From positions 1 through 64,000 of the forward strand of contig NZ_AVCC01000007.1 in the NCBI RefSeq assembly GCF_000622895.1: a stretch of DNA of 64,000 nucleotides, written 5' to 3'. The DNA is from Herminiimonas sp. CN (GTDB taxonomy: Bacteria; Pseudomonadota; Gammaproteobacteria; Burkholderiales; Burkholderiaceae_D). Position 1 is the stretch's first letter. The number at the start of each line of letters is the position of its first letter. The notes beneath the pieces are model-generated. The model worked only from the letters and a program-made list of their open reading frames with translations, made no database searches and had not been told where the DNA came from. The translations under genes and the position numbers were made by a program. Of this stretch, positions 46,662 through 55,696 are shown piece after piece.

Positions 46662-47297
46662 CTATCCGCTGTGGAAATTGCCGGAGTATGTTGAAAAAAT
46701 CCGACTTTCCGCATCATGTTGCTGAACTAAAAAATAATACAGGATGCGGTATATTTTTTTGACAGGCTTCACCGCATGCGATTGAAATGATGCTGGCTGA
46801 GCCGATCTTCCCGCGGCTCCAGCCATGTATCCGGTCCATTCATCATTTTTTTGCACGATGCCATGGCGATCGAAATGCACATGCATCATCGAATCCCATA
46901 CCCCGTTCTCCTTGTAGCGGTAAGTCCATACCGTCAAGTCCGATAGCGATAGATATGAGGTTTCAGCCGGTTTGCCGAACGTGTGCAAAATATCCTGTTG
47001 TGTCGTTTCACCGATCTTTACCGTTGCGAACTTCTGCACCGTCAATACTTGTTCGTAGGATTTCAGATGTTTGTCGGCATCCAGTCGCGCCATGTAGGTT
47101 TGCTGCCCCCACGGGCCGTGCACATAGGCCAGGATGCTGTCGCTGCCGTCCTGATAGCGTGCGCTGGGTGTGCCCAGCTTGCCGATGACTTCCGTTTCGC
47201 TCTGACCCGGCGTTATGGGTGGCGCGCTCATGCTGGCGCAACCCGCCAGACTGATCAGGAGGCAAGTCAGCAAGGCTGATTTGGGCAATGTTTTCAT
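46662..47297 (-). CDS. SmpA/OmlA-like lipoprotein with repeat-derived C-terminal tail
   Basis: A 211-residue lipoprotein (MKTLPKSALLTCLLISLAGC, lipobox LAGC). Two BamE/OmlA-like halves are visible, ITPGQSETEVIGKLGTPSARY and VKIGETTQQDILHTFGKPAETSY, which are domains of small outer-membrane assembly lipoproteins. The domain ends near residue 160. Residues from about 178 to 205 (PVKKIYRILYYFLVQQHD and following) are translated from dispersed repeat copy B on its antisense strand, so the native 3' end seems to have been replaced. The SD is GAGG before the ATG. Confidence 0.82.
   Translation of the reverse strand: MKTLPKSALLTCLLISLAGCASMSAPPITPGQSETEVIGKLGTPSARYQDGSDSILAYVHGPWGQQTYMARLDADKHLKSYEQVLTVQKFATVKIGETTQQDILHTFGKPAETSYLSLSDLTVWTYRYKENGVWDSMMHVHFDRHGIVQKNDEWTGYMAGAAGRSAQPASFQSHAVKPVKKIYRILYYFLVQQHDAESRIFSTYSGNFHSG
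46683..46766 (+). repeat. Dispersed intergenic repeat, copy B
   Basis: GGAGTATG (46683), TTTCCGCAT with its G at offset 28, AATAATACAG 22 nt later, GTATAT 16 nt on and a T7 run followed by GACAGG. It begins 72 nt after leuA in the same orientation and overlaps the coding tail of the opposing lipoprotein gene. Confidence 0.8.
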
Positions 47298-47323
47298 TTG
47301 TTTTCCTCGCAGCGGTCAAGTAT

Positions 47324-47384
47324 TTGAATGGGTTTGGCATTTCCGCTATAATGCGCGTCTGGTTTGATTTAAGACCAGATTTTT
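47324..47384 (+). promoter_or_regulatory. rpsO promoter and 5' hairpin
   Basis: TTGAAT (47324-47329), 17 nt, TATAAT (47347-47352). Transcription should start near 47359, exactly where TCTGGT (47358-47363) pairs with ACCAGA (47374-47379) and is followed by TTTTTATTT. The transcript would therefore begin with a hairpin plus U-rich stretch, either a stabiliser or an early terminator. Confidence 0.65.
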
Positions 47385-47445
47385 ATTTATTTGTTCACGA
47401 TGTGTAGGGTTGATTACTCTGTGCATCGCATGTTAAAGGTTTATC

Positions 47446-47715
47446 ATGACTATCGAAAAAACAGCAAAAGCCGCCATTGTCGCCGACAATGCGCGCGCCC
47501 AGAACGACACCGGCTCCCCGGAAGTGCAAGTTGCGCTGCTGACCGCGCGCATCAATGACCTCAACGGCCATTTCAAGGCGCACGTCAAGGATCACCATTC
47601 CCGCCGCGGGTTGATCATGATGGTCAACCGCCGTAAAAGTCTGCTCTCCTACCTCAAGGGCAAGGATGTAAACCGCTATCGCGACCTGATTCAAAAACTC
47701 GGCTTGCGCAAATAA
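47446..47715 (+). CDS. rpsO: 30S ribosomal protein S15
   Basis: Primary-binding 30S protein contacting 16S rRNA helices 20-22. It has 89 residues, the universal length, with the conserved core [51 protein letters not shown]. It has its own strong promoter and leader and is followed by a terminator and pnp, the standard rpsO-pnp order. S15 autoregulation through the leader is known in E. coli; the leader here does not show an obvious match to that pseudoknot. Confidence 0.98.
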   Translation: MTIEKTAKAAIVADNARAQNDTGSPEVQVALLTARINDLNGHFKAHVKDHHSRRGLIMMVNRRKSLLSYLKGKDVNRYRDLIQKLGLRK

Positions 47716-47752
47716 AGCAGTCAACGTTATTGCTACCAAATTGCCTGGAACG

Positions 47753-47794
47753 AAATGCCTGCGTCGGCTCGCTGACGTGGGCATTTCTTTTTTT
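47753..47794 (+). terminator. Terminator between rpsO and pnp
   Basis: AAATGCC-TG-CGTC pairs with GACG-TG-GGCATTT and is followed by C and seven Ts. It lies 37 nt after rpsO. pnp expression must come from read-through or a promoter in 47795-47920. Confidence 0.88.
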
Positions 47795-47923
47795 GCGATT
47801 CTACAATGCAATAACGTTTCGGTGTAAAGCAAGAGGATGGCAGCTCAAAATTGACATGTCATCTGCGGTGAGGTGAACGACAGCGCCTGAAATTCTGTCG
47901 GCAATTAGAAAGAGGAACTCTCC

Positions 47924-50053
47924 ATGTTTAATAAAGTCACTAAAACCTTCCAGTACGGCCAGCATCAAGTCACGCTCGAGACCGGCGAAATCGCCCGTCA
48001 AGCCTCTGGCGCAGTCATGGTGTCGATCGAAGATACCGTTGTGCTCGCAACCGTTGTGGCGCGTAAAGATGCCAAGCCCGGTCAGGATTTTTTTCCGCTG
48101 ACCGTGGATTATGTAGAAAAGACCTATGCCGCCGGCCGTATTCCCGGCGGTTTTTTCAAGCGCGAAGGCCGTCCTTCGGAAAAAGAAACGTTAACCTCGC
48201 GTTTGATCGACCGCCCCATCCGTCCGCTGTTTCCTGAGGGCTACCTCAACGAAGTGCAGATCATCATCCACGTGCTGTCGGTCAATCCAGAAATCGATCC
48301 GGATATCGCGGCAATGATCGGCGCTTCAGCCGCGCTGAGCGTGGCCGGCCTGCCGTTCAACGGCCCGGTTGGCGCTGCGCGCGTCGGTTATATCGACGGT
48401 CAGTACGTGCTGAATCCGACTACGTTGCAGCTGGTTGGCTCCCAGATGAACCTGGTGGTTGCCGGTACCGAACTGGCGGTGTTGATGGTCGAATCCGAAG
48501 CGCAGCAATTGTCGGAAGAAGTCATGCTGGGCGCGGTGATGTTCGGTCATGAACAAATGAAGGCAGTCATCGACGCGATCCATGAACTGGTGCGCGATGG
48601 CGGCAAGCCGGAAGTGCAGTGGGCGCCTGCGGCCAGAAACGAGTCGCTGATTGCGGGCGTTACTGCAGTAGCCGAGCCGCTGTTGCGCGCTGCGTATCAG
48701 ATTCGGGAAAAACAAGCACGTACCGCCAAGCTGAAGGAAGCGACCGCCAGCGTATCGGCAGCGTTGGCAGAGCAGGCGGCAGCGCGTGGCGAAGCAGCGC
48801 CGGATGCGGCTGAAGTCGGCAATATGCTGTTCGACCTTGAAGCCAAGATCGTGCGTTCCCAGATTCTGGACGGCGAGCCGCGCATCGATGGCCGCGACAC
48901 CCGCACCGTGCGGCCGATTGCGATCCGCACCAGCGTGTTGCCGCGCACCCACGGCTCGGCATTGTTCACCCGCGGCGAAACCCAGGCTTTGGTGGTCGCC
49001 ACGCTGGGCACCGCGCGCGACGAGCAGAAAATCGACGCCTTGATGGGCGAGTACGCCGATCGCTTCATGTTGCACTACAACATGCCTCCGTTCGCAACCG
49101 GCGAAACCGGCCGCGTCGGTACGCCGAAGCGGCGCGAGATCGGCCACGGCCGCCTGGCCAAGCGCGCATTGCTGGCAGCCTTGCCGGCGCCGGAAGATTT
49201 CAGCTACTCGGTGCGCCTGGTATCCGAAATCACCGAATCGAACGGCTCTTCCTCGATGGCGTCGGTCTGCGGCGGCTGTCTGGCGTTGATGGATGCCGGC
49301 GTGCCGATGAAGGCGCACGTGGCCGGCATCGCGATGGGCTTGATCAAGGAAGGCAACAAGTTTGCGGTGCTGACCGATATCCTGGGCGATGAAGATCACC
49401 TGGGCGACATGGATTTCAAAGTGGCCGGCACTGCGGAGGGCATCACCGCGCTGCAAATGGACATCAAGATCCAGGGCATCACCAGGGAAATCATGCAAGT
49501 CGCTTTGGCGCAAGCCAAGGAAGGCCGCATTCATATCCTGGGCAAGATGCAGGAAGCGGTACCGCACGGCAGCAAAACCGAGTTGTCCGACTTCGCGCCG
49601 CGCCTGATCACGGTCAAGATCAATCCGGAAAAAATCCGCGACGTGATCGGCAAGGGCGGCGCGGTCATCCGCGCGCTGACTGAAGAAACCGGCACCCAGA
49701 TCGACATCAGCGACGAAGGCATCGTGACCATCGCATCGGTTGACGCCGCCGCCGGCCAGGAAGCCAAGCGTCGCATCGTGGAACTGACGGCCGAAGTCGA
49801 AGTCGGCAAAGTCTACGAAGGCACGGTTCTGAAATTGCTTGATTTCGGCGCGATTGTCCAGGTCATGCCGGGCAAGGACGGCTTGCTGCATATCAGCCAG
49901 ATCGCCAACGAACGCGTCAATGCGGTCGCCGATTATCTGAAGGAAGGTCAGCAAGTCAAGGTCAAGGTGCTGGAAACCGATGACCGCGGCCGCCTGAAAT
50001 TGTCGATGAAAGCCGCAGCGGCTGAAACCGGCGAAGCTGCGCCGCAGCAATAA
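47924..50053 (+). CDS. pnp: Polynucleotide phosphorylase
   Basis: 3'-5' phosphorolytic exoribonuclease of the degradosome. It has 709 residues. There are two RNase PH-like domains ([42 protein letters not shown]) with the active-site segment [18 protein letters not shown]. The KH domain has [25 protein letters not shown], and the S1 domain is [34 protein letters not shown]. The Ala/Glu/Gln-rich tail ends in a region where a 12-bp unit is repeated three times across the stop codon. Confidence 0.98.
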   Translation: MFNKVTKTFQYGQHQVTLETGEIARQASGAVMVSIEDTVVLATVVARKDAKPGQDFFPLTVDYVEKTYAAGRIPGGFFKREGRPSEKETLTSRLIDRPIRPLFPEGYLNEVQIIIHVLSVNPEIDPDIAAMIGASAALSVAGLPFNGPVGAARVGYIDGQYVLNPTTLQLVGSQMNLVVAGTELAVLMVESEAQQLSEEVMLGAVMFGHEQMKAVIDAIHELVRDGGKPEVQWAPAARNESLIAGVTAVAEPLLRAAYQIREKQARTAKLKEATASVSAALAEQAAARGEAAPDAAEVGNMLFDLEAKIVRSQILDGEPRIDGRDTRTVRPIAIRTSVLPRTHGSALFTRGETQALVVATLGTARDEQKIDALMGEYADRFMLHYNMPPFATGETGRVGTPKRREIGHGRLAKRALLAALPAPEDFSYSVRLVSEITESNGSSSMASVCGGCLALMDAGVPMKAHVAGIAMGLIKEGNKFAVLTDILGDEDHLGDMDFKVAGTAEGITALQMDIKIQGITREIMQVALAQAKEGRIHILGKMQEAVPHGSKTELSDFAPRLITVKINPEKIRDVIGKGGAVIRALTEETGTQIDISDEGIVTIASVDAAAGQEAKRRIVELTAEVEVGKVYEGTVLKLLDFGAIVQVMPGKDGLLHISQIANERVNAVADYLKEGQQVKVKVLETDDRGRLKLSMKAAAAETGEAAPQQ

Positions 50054-50076
50054 TCGCAGCAATAGCCGCAGCAATA
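50043..50076. repeat. Three 12-bp-spaced copies of CGCAGCAATA at the pnp stop
   Basis: The exact 10-mer occurs at 50043, 50055 and 50067. The first copy contains the pnp stop codon (TAA, 50051-50053). This looks like a local tandem duplication by slippage. Confidence 0.8.
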
Positions 50077-50099
50077 ATAAGCACCGCGTCCGTGCCGAG

Positions 50100-50131
50100 C
50101 CGCCCGTACTGTAAAGTCGGGCGGTTTTTTT
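50100..50131 (+). terminator. pnp terminator
   Basis: CCGCCCG (50100-50106) pairs with CGGGCGG (50118-50124) around an 11-nt loop, and seven Ts follow. A second weaker hairpin (CGAGCG / CGCTCG, 50191-50212) with a T-run lies closer to dcd. Confidence 0.92.
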
Positions 50132-50251
50132 GTTTGCGTCAGACTGCTTAGGCAGAAGGTGGCGCGTAGTAAAATCACAGATTGGCAATTCGAGCGGCGA
50201 CACATGCGCTCGCGGCTTTTTATTCACCTTAGTTAAAATCGACCGTCCATT

Positions 50252-50818
50252 ATGAGCATTAAATCCGACAAGTGGATCCGCCGCATGGCAGAGCAGCACG
50301 GTATGATCGAGCCTTTCGAGCCTGGTCAGGTGCGTGAGCAAAACGGCCACAAAATCGTTTCCTACGGCACCTCCTCCTACGGTTATGATATCCGCTGCGC
50401 CAATGAATTCAAGATTTTCACGAATATCAACAGCACCATCGTCGATCCGAAAAATTTCGATGAGAATTCTTTTGTCGATGTCAAAAGCGATGTTTGCATC
50501 ATTCCGCCCAACTCGTTCGCATTGGCGCGCACCATCGAGTATTTTCGCATTCCGCGCAGCGTATTGACCATCTGCCTGGGAAAATCGACGTATGCGCGCT
50601 GCGGCATCATCGTCAACGTGACGCCGTTCGAGCCGGAATGGGAAGGTTATGTCACGCTGGAATTCTCCAACACCACACCGCTGCCGGCCAAGATCTACGC
50701 CGGCGAAGGCTGCGCGCAAGTGCTGTTTTTTGAAAGCGACGAGGTGTGCGAGACTTCCTACAAGGATCGCAATGGTAAATATCAGGGCCAGGTCGGCGTG
50801 ACCTTGCCGAAGGCCTGA
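50252..50818 (+). CDS. dcd: dCTP deaminase
   Basis: Deaminates dCTP to dUTP for thymidylate synthesis. It has 188 residues, the standard length. The conserved motifs are [31 protein letters not shown], the catalytic [47 protein letters not shown] and the C-terminal [14 protein letters not shown]. thyA and folA, the partners in dTMP synthesis, lie elsewhere in this window. Confidence 0.97.
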   Translation: MSIKSDKWIRRMAEQHGMIEPFEPGQVREQNGHKIVSYGTSSYGYDIRCANEFKIFTNINSTIVDPKNFDENSFVDVKSDVCIIPPNSFALARTIEYFRIPRSVLTICLGKSTYARCGIIVNVTPFEPEWEGYVTLEFSNTTPLPAKIYAGEGCAQVLFFESDEVCETSYKDRNGKYQGQVGVTLPKA

Positions 50819-50910
50819 ATTGCATGCGTGTAGAGCGGCAGGACGGGAGATATTTGCACTGCCCTTTGTGTCATGGCCTGCTAAATTCTTTCGTTTTTTG
50901 TGAAAATTAG

Positions 50911-50984
50911 GGAGTATGATTAAAAATTCGATATTCACGCATATTTCATATGCGGGACATAATAATACAGTGATATGTATATAG
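50911..50984 (+). repeat. Dispersed intergenic repeat, copy A
   Basis: GGAGTATG (50911), TTCACGCAT with its G at offset 28, AATAATACAG 22 nt later and GTATAT 16 nt on. The centre is a perfect hairpin CGCATAT-TTC-ATATGCG (50938-50954). It lies 93 nt after dcd in the same orientation and upstream of the DUF1275 gene. Confidence 0.8.
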
Positions 50985-51036
50985 ATTCGTGCTGCGCGCG
51001 CTCATGATGTTCCCGCTATCTTTACCCTGATGTAAC

Positions 51037-51801
51037 ATGCCGATTCCCTATCTGCGTCGCTTGACGGGCAAGGAGCGCAATGCGGTGTCGAACCGGCATC
51101 TCGGTTTTTCGCTCGCTTTCATTGCCGGCGCCATCAATGCCGGCGGATTTTTTGCGGTCGATCAGTACACCTCGCATATGACCGGCATCGTCTCCGCGAT
51201 GACCGACGATCTGGCGCTGGGTAATCTTGGACTGGCGCTGGCCGGATTGGGGGCGCTGTTGTCGTTCATGTGCGGCGCGGCCTGTTCGGCAATATTCATC
51301 AATTGGGCGCGGCATCGGAAATTGCAGAGCGAATATGCGCTGTCGCTGATGCTGGAAGCCGGTCTGCTGCTGTGTTTCGGACTGATGGGCAGTACGCTAT
51401 CGCTGCGTACCGGCCTGTTTGTGCCGGTCACGGTGATGCTGCTGTGCTTCATCATGGGCTTGCAAAACGCGATCATCACCAAGCTGTCGCATGCCGAAAT
51501 CAGGACTACTCATGTCACCGGCCTGGTGACCGACATCGGCATCGAACTGGGAAAATTGCTGTATTGGAACAAAACCCACCGCCCGGGCGAGGCCGACCAC
51601 GTCAAGTCGAACCTGCCCAGGCTGCGCCTGCTGAGCACGCTATTGCTGATGTTTTTTTGCGGCGGCGTCACCGGCGCGCTCGGCTTCAAGCATGTCGGGT
51701 TCATTTCGACCATGCCACTGGCGCTGGTGTTGATGCTGTTTGCGCTGGTTCCGGTGCTCGATGACATCAAGAGCATCCTGCGCCGCTACTGGATCAGATA
51801 G
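51037..51801 (+). CDS. DUF1275 (YoaK) family membrane protein
   Basis: A 254-residue inner-membrane protein with about six hydrophobic segments. The DUF1275 signatures are LAFIAGAINAGGFFAVDQYTSHMTGIVS near the N-terminus and MGLQNAIITKLSHAEIRTTHVTGLVTDIGIELG in the middle. The function is unknown; it has been suggested to be transporter-like. It converges with the decarboxylase gene, with a GC-rich hairpin (CCGGGA / TCCCGG, about 51808-51830) between them. Confidence 0.9.
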   Translation: MPIPYLRRLTGKERNAVSNRHLGFSLAFIAGAINAGGFFAVDQYTSHMTGIVSAMTDDLALGNLGLALAGLGALLSFMCGAACSAIFINWARHRKLQSEYALSLMLEAGLLLCFGLMGSTLSLRTGLFVPVTVMLLCFIMGLQNAIITKLSHAEIRTTHVTGLVTDIGIELGKLLYWNKTHRPGEADHVKSNLPRLRLLSTLLLMFFCGGVTGALGFKHVGFISTMPLALVLMLFALVPVLDDIKSILRRYWIR

Positions 51802-51843
51802 CGGCTTGCCGGGAACCGGACCGGCTCCCGGGCTGCCGCCGCG

Positions 51844-54108
51844 TTACTGCCGCACGCAATCGACGTAGTAGCACAGCTTGCCGCCCACTTCGCCCTTGAC
51901 CAGGCCATGCACATCGGTTTCGAAGCCGGGGAATTTCTCGTTGAAATCACGCGCGAAGCGCAGGTAATCGACGATGATCTTGTTGAAGCGCTCGCCCGGG
52001 ATCAACAGCGGGATGCCGGGCGGGTAGGGCGTCAGCAGGATCGAGGTGACGCGGCCTTCGAGTTCCTCGATCGGCACCCGGTCGATTTCGCGGTGCGCCA
52101 TCTTGGCGAAGGCGTCGCTCGGTTTCATCGCCGGCTGCATGTCGGACAGGTACATCTCGGTGGTCAGGCGCGCGACGTCGTATGCCTTGTAGGTTTCGTG
52201 GATTTGCTGGCACAGGTCGCGCAAGCCCATCTGTTCGTAGCGCGCATTCTTGCCGTTGTTGGCGGCGGCGAACTCGGGCAGGATGCGCCAGATCGGCTGG
52301 TTCTTGTCGTAATCGTCCTTGAACTGCTGCAGCGCGGTCAAGAGCGTATTCCAGCGGCCTTTGGTGATGCCGATGGTAAACATGATGAAGAACGAATACA
52401 GCCCGCATTTTTCGATGATGACGCCGTGCTCGGCCAGGTATTTTGTGACGATCGAAGCCGGGATGCCGGATTCGCCGAACTTGCCGTCGATCGACAGGCC
52501 CGGCGTGACGATGGTGGCCTTGATCGGGTCCAGCATGTTGAAGCCCGGCGCCAGCTTGCCGAAGCCGTGCCAGGTATCCTCGGCCTTGATCACCCAGTCT
52601 TCGCGCGAGCCGATGCCGTCCTCGGCGAAGTGGTCCGGGCCCCAGACCTGGAACCACCAGTCCTGGCCCCATTCGTCGTCGATCTTTTTCATCGCGCGGC
52701 GGAAATCCAGCGCTTCCAGGATCGATTCTTCCACCAGCGCGGTGCCGCCCGGCGCTTCCATCATCGCGGCGGCCACGTCCAGCGAGGCGATGATCGAGTA
52801 TTGCGGCGAGGTCGAGGTGTGCATCAGGTACGCTTCATTGAATGCATCCTTGTCGAGCTTGACCGACTCCGACTCGCGCACCAGGATCTGCGACGCCTGC
52901 GACAGGCCGGCCAGCAGCTTGTGGGTTGATTGGGTCGAGAAGATCATCGATTCCCTGGCGCGCGGCCGGTCCTTGCCGATTGCGTGCATGTCCTTGTAGA
53001 AGTCGTGGAAGGTGGCGTGCGGCAGCCAGGCTTCGTCGAAATGCAGCGTGTCGATCTTGCCGTCGAGCATGTTTTTCAGGGTTTCGACGTTGTACACCAC
53101 GCCATCGTAGGTCGATTGCGTGATGGTCAGGATGCGCGGTTTCTTGTTCTTCGCCTGACGTGCGAACGGGTTGGCCTCGATCTTCTTCTGGATGCTTTCG
53201 AGCGTGAATTCTTCCAGCGGGATCGGGCCGATGATGCCCAGGTTGTTGCGGGTCGGCATCAGGAATACCGGAATCGCGCCGGTCATGATGATCGCGTGCA
53301 GGATCGATTTGTGGCAGTTGCGGTCGACCACCACGATGTCGCCTGGCGCCACCGTCGAGTGCCAGACCATCTTGTTGCTGGTGCTGGTGCCGTTGGTGAC
53401 GAAGTAGCAATGGTCGGCATTGAAGATGCGCGCGGCGTTGCGTTCGCTTGCTGCGACCGGACCGGTATGGTCGAGCAGCTGGCCGAGTTCCTCTACCGCG
53501 TTGCAGACGTCGGCACGCAGCATGTTCTCGCCGAAGAACTGGTGGAACATCTGGCCGATCGGCGACTTCAGGAACGCCACCCCACCCGAATGGCCGGGGC
53601 AGTGCCAGGAATAGGAGCCGTCCTGCGCGTAATGCACCAGCGCGCGGAAGAACGGCGGCGCCAGGCCGTCCAGGTAGGCCTTGGCTTCGCGGATGATGTG
53701 GCGCGCGACGAATTCCGGCGTGTCTTCGAACATGTGGATGAAGCCGTGCAGTTCGCGCAGGATGTCGTTCGGGATGTGGCGCGAGGTGCGGGTTTCGCCG
53801 TACAGGTAGATCGGGATGTCGGCGTTCTTGTAACGGATTTCCTCGACGAAGGCGCGCAGCGATTTCAGCGCGTGATTGGTTTCTTCGAGCGAACCGCCGC
53901 CAAATTCTTCGTCGTCGATCGACAGGATGAAGGCCGAAGCGCGGCTTTGCTGCTGCGCAAACTGGGACAGGTCGCCGTAGCTGGTGACGCCGACCACTTC
54001 CATGCCTTCCTGCATCATCGCGTCGGCTAACGCGCGGATGCCCAGGCCGGAAGAATTCTCTGAACGGAAATCTTCGTCAATGATGACGATCGGGAAGCGG
54101 AATTTCAT
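51844..54108 (-). CDS. Orn/Lys/Arg decarboxylase, class III PLP enzyme
   Basis: Large decarboxylase of 754 residues, AdiA length. A response-regulator-like wing domain (FPIVIIDEDFRSENSSGLGIRALADAM) is followed by the PLP core, with the Schiff-base Lys397 in FSTQSTHKLLAGLSQAS and the HFDEAWLPHATF segment. The C-terminal domain has the substrate-entry region (RVTSILLTPYPPGIPLLIPGER). Closest in length and motifs to arginine decarboxylase, but substrate choice among Arg, Lys and Orn cannot be settled by eye. It may make polyamine precursors or counter acid stress. A TTTTCCC / GGGAAAA stem lies about 100-130 nt upstream. Confidence 0.93.
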   Translation of the reverse strand: MKFRFPIVIIDEDFRSENSSGLGIRALADAMMQEGMEVVGVTSYGDLSQFAQQQSRASAFILSIDDEEFGGGSLEETNHALKSLRAFVEEIRYKNADIPIYLYGETRTSRHIPNDILRELHGFIHMFEDTPEFVARHIIREAKAYLDGLAPPFFRALVHYAQDGSYSWHCPGHSGGVAFLKSPIGQMFHQFFGENMLRADVCNAVEELGQLLDHTGPVAASERNAARIFNADHCYFVTNGTSTSNKMVWHSTVAPGDIVVVDRNCHKSILHAIIMTGAIPVFLMPTRNNLGIIGPIPLEEFTLESIQKKIEANPFARQAKNKKPRILTITQSTYDGVVYNVETLKNMLDGKIDTLHFDEAWLPHATFHDFYKDMHAIGKDRPRARESMIFSTQSTHKLLAGLSQASQILVRESESVKLDKDAFNEAYLMHTSTSPQYSIIASLDVAAAMMEAPGGTALVEESILEALDFRRAMKKIDDEWGQDWWFQVWGPDHFAEDGIGSREDWVIKAEDTWHGFGKLAPGFNMLDPIKATIVTPGLSIDGKFGESGIPASIVTKYLAEHGVIIEKCGLYSFFIMFTIGITKGRWNTLLTALQQFKDDYDKNQPIWRILPEFAAANNGKNARYEQMGLRDLCQQIHETYKAYDVARLTTEMYLSDMQPAMKPSDAFAKMAHREIDRVPIEELEGRVTSILLTPYPPGIPLLIPGERFNKIIVDYLRFARDFNEKFPGFETDVHGLVKGEVGGKLCYYVDCVRQ

Positions 54109-54327
54109 GAGGTCTCCAATACCATCGGATTACGCGGGAGACGCCTGGGCCAGTCGTGGCGAATCCAAGTTGCCACTCCGCTTGCGCGCCGAAAAATTTA
54201 AGAACGGATTTTCCCAGATATGCGGGGCGATGGGGAAAAAAATAGCCCTGGAAATCGTCAGAACGGAAAAACGTCATTTTGAAGCCACGAAACGGCGCTG
54301 CGGGACCTGAATTTACCTGACAGGTTG

Positions 54328-54810
54328 CTAACGTCTTTGATATGTCACGAACGCATAGTCAAAGTCGTTTTCGGTGTCATGGTGCTGCTCACGGGCAACT
54401 TCGATCCAGTCCCGGGCGGAAATCGGCGGGAAAAAAGTGTCGCAATCGAAACTTTTGCCGATTTCGGTCACGATCAGGCGCTGCACCAGCGGCAGCGTTT
54501 CGGTAAAAATCTGCGCGCCGCCAATGACGAAGGCTTCCGCAGTCCCCACCATGTGCAGCGCGGCGGCAATCGAGTCGACAGTCTCGACCCCGTCGCAGCG
54601 CCAGTCCGGGTTGCGGCTGATGACGATGTTGCGCCGGTTCGGCAGCGGCCGGCCGATCGAATCGAAGGTTTTGCGGCCCATGATGATCGGATGGCCGGAC
54701 GTGATGCGCTTGAAGTGCGCCAGGTCTGCCGGCAAGCGCCAGGGCAGGGTGTTGTGAATGCCGATCCCGCGCTGGGAATCGGTGGCGACGATGATGGTCA
54801 GTGTGCTCAT
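54328..54810 (-). CDS. folA: Dihydrofolate reductase
   Basis: NADPH-dependent reduction of dihydrofolate; target of trimethoprim. The ATG at 54810 gives 160 residues starting MSTLTIIVATDSQRGIGI; 17 further codons upstream lack conservation. The motifs are GIHNTLPWRLPADLAHFKRIT with the catalytic acid, PIIMGRKTFDSIGRPLPNRRNIVISR and FVIGGAQIFTETL. It stands alone, not beside thyA. A standard chromosomal enzyme by length and motifs. Confidence 0.96.
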   Translation of the reverse strand: MSTLTIIVATDSQRGIGIHNTLPWRLPADLAHFKRITSGHPIIMGRKTFDSIGRPLPNRRNIVISRNPDWRCDGVETVDSIAAALHMVGTAEAFVIGGAQIFTETLPLVQRLIVTEIGKSFDCDTFFPPISARDWIEVAREQHHDTENDFDYAFVTYQRR

Positions 54811-54921
54811 GGCGTGGCTGGCTTTTGGCTGGAACGACGCAAGGATACCAGAGACGATCATTCAGGCTGACTGCTCCGCTGGGGCGGTTGAGGCGCGTCC
54901 TGGTGCATGCTTATGCCTGTT

Positions 54922-55620
54922 TTATGCCCGTTCTGCATCGATTTGCTTTTTTATCCACAGGCAGAAGCCTTGCTGCATGGTTTCGTTAAATTCATGGCCA
55001 GCCGGATATTCATGATAATCGAGCGCTACGCCTTGTTCGTTTAACAATCGTTGCGAGTGGCGGGCAAAGTCAATCGATAATTTTTGGTCGTGCAGGCCGT
55101 GCGACACATAGCCACGCAATCCACTCAAGCTTTCCCTGTCCGCCATTATCGGTGCAATTTCTGGCAGTATCCGCCCGCTCAAAATGCCGAACCCGCTCAC
55201 CTTGTCGGGCCGGGTCAAGGCCACACTCGCGCTCATGATGCCGCCTTGGCTGAAACCGGCGATCCATATCCGGTCCGGATCAACGTTGTGCGCGTCGGGC
55301 AGGCCGCCGATGAAGTCGATCAGCGCTTGGCGCGATTGTTCAGCCTGGGCCGGGTTGATCACCGGCCCTGTAGTGGTGAAATTGACGGTAAACCACCCGA
55401 ATTGGGCCGGACCGAATGCAATTGGGCCGCGCGGAAGAACGACCAGCAGGCGCGGATCCTGGCGCAAGCCAAGCTCGGCCAAGCCGGCCTCGTTGGCGCC
55501 TACGCCATGCAGCAGGATCAGGCATGGCGCGCGGTCTGCGGCAGCGTTTTGAGGGGGGCGCACACGATGCGCAAGCGGCAACCCAGTATGCGTGATTACG
55601 TTGTCAATAGAATTTTGCAT
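54922..55620 (-). CDS. Phospholipase/carboxylesterase family serine hydrolase
   Basis: A 232-residue cytoplasmic alpha/beta hydrolase of the phospholipase/carboxylesterase (YpfH/EstB-like) family. The oxyanion segment is LILLHGVGANEAGLAEL, the nucleophile is IAGFSQGGIMSASVAL, and the Asp and His are likely in HGLHDQKLSIDFAR and YPAGHEFNETM. The natural substrate is unknown. It lies next to a dioxygenase gene on the same strand, 76 nt downstream of it. Confidence 0.9.
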   Translation of the reverse strand: MQNSIDNVITHTGLPLAHRVRPPQNAAADRAPCLILLHGVGANEAGLAELGLRQDPRLLVVLPRGPIAFGPAQFGWFTVNFTTTGPVINPAQAEQSRQALIDFIGGLPDAHNVDPDRIWIAGFSQGGIMSASVALTRPDKVSGFGILSGRILPEIAPIMADRESLSGLRGYVSHGLHDQKLSIDFARHSQRLLNEQGVALDYHEYPAGHEFNETMQQGFCLWIKKQIDAERA

Positions 55621-55696
55621 GATGGTCTTATGTGAAGTTTAGATTGCCTGTTCAGGGGGGATGCGTGTTCTGCTGATGGCTATCGCCGGTGTTGTC

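Noticed and set aside
54209-54239. TTTTCCC / GGGAAAA stem upstream of the decarboxylase as a further copy of the dispersed repeat
   Set aside because: It lacks the GGAGTATG and AATAATAC blocks at the fixed spacing, so it is not counted as a member of the family.
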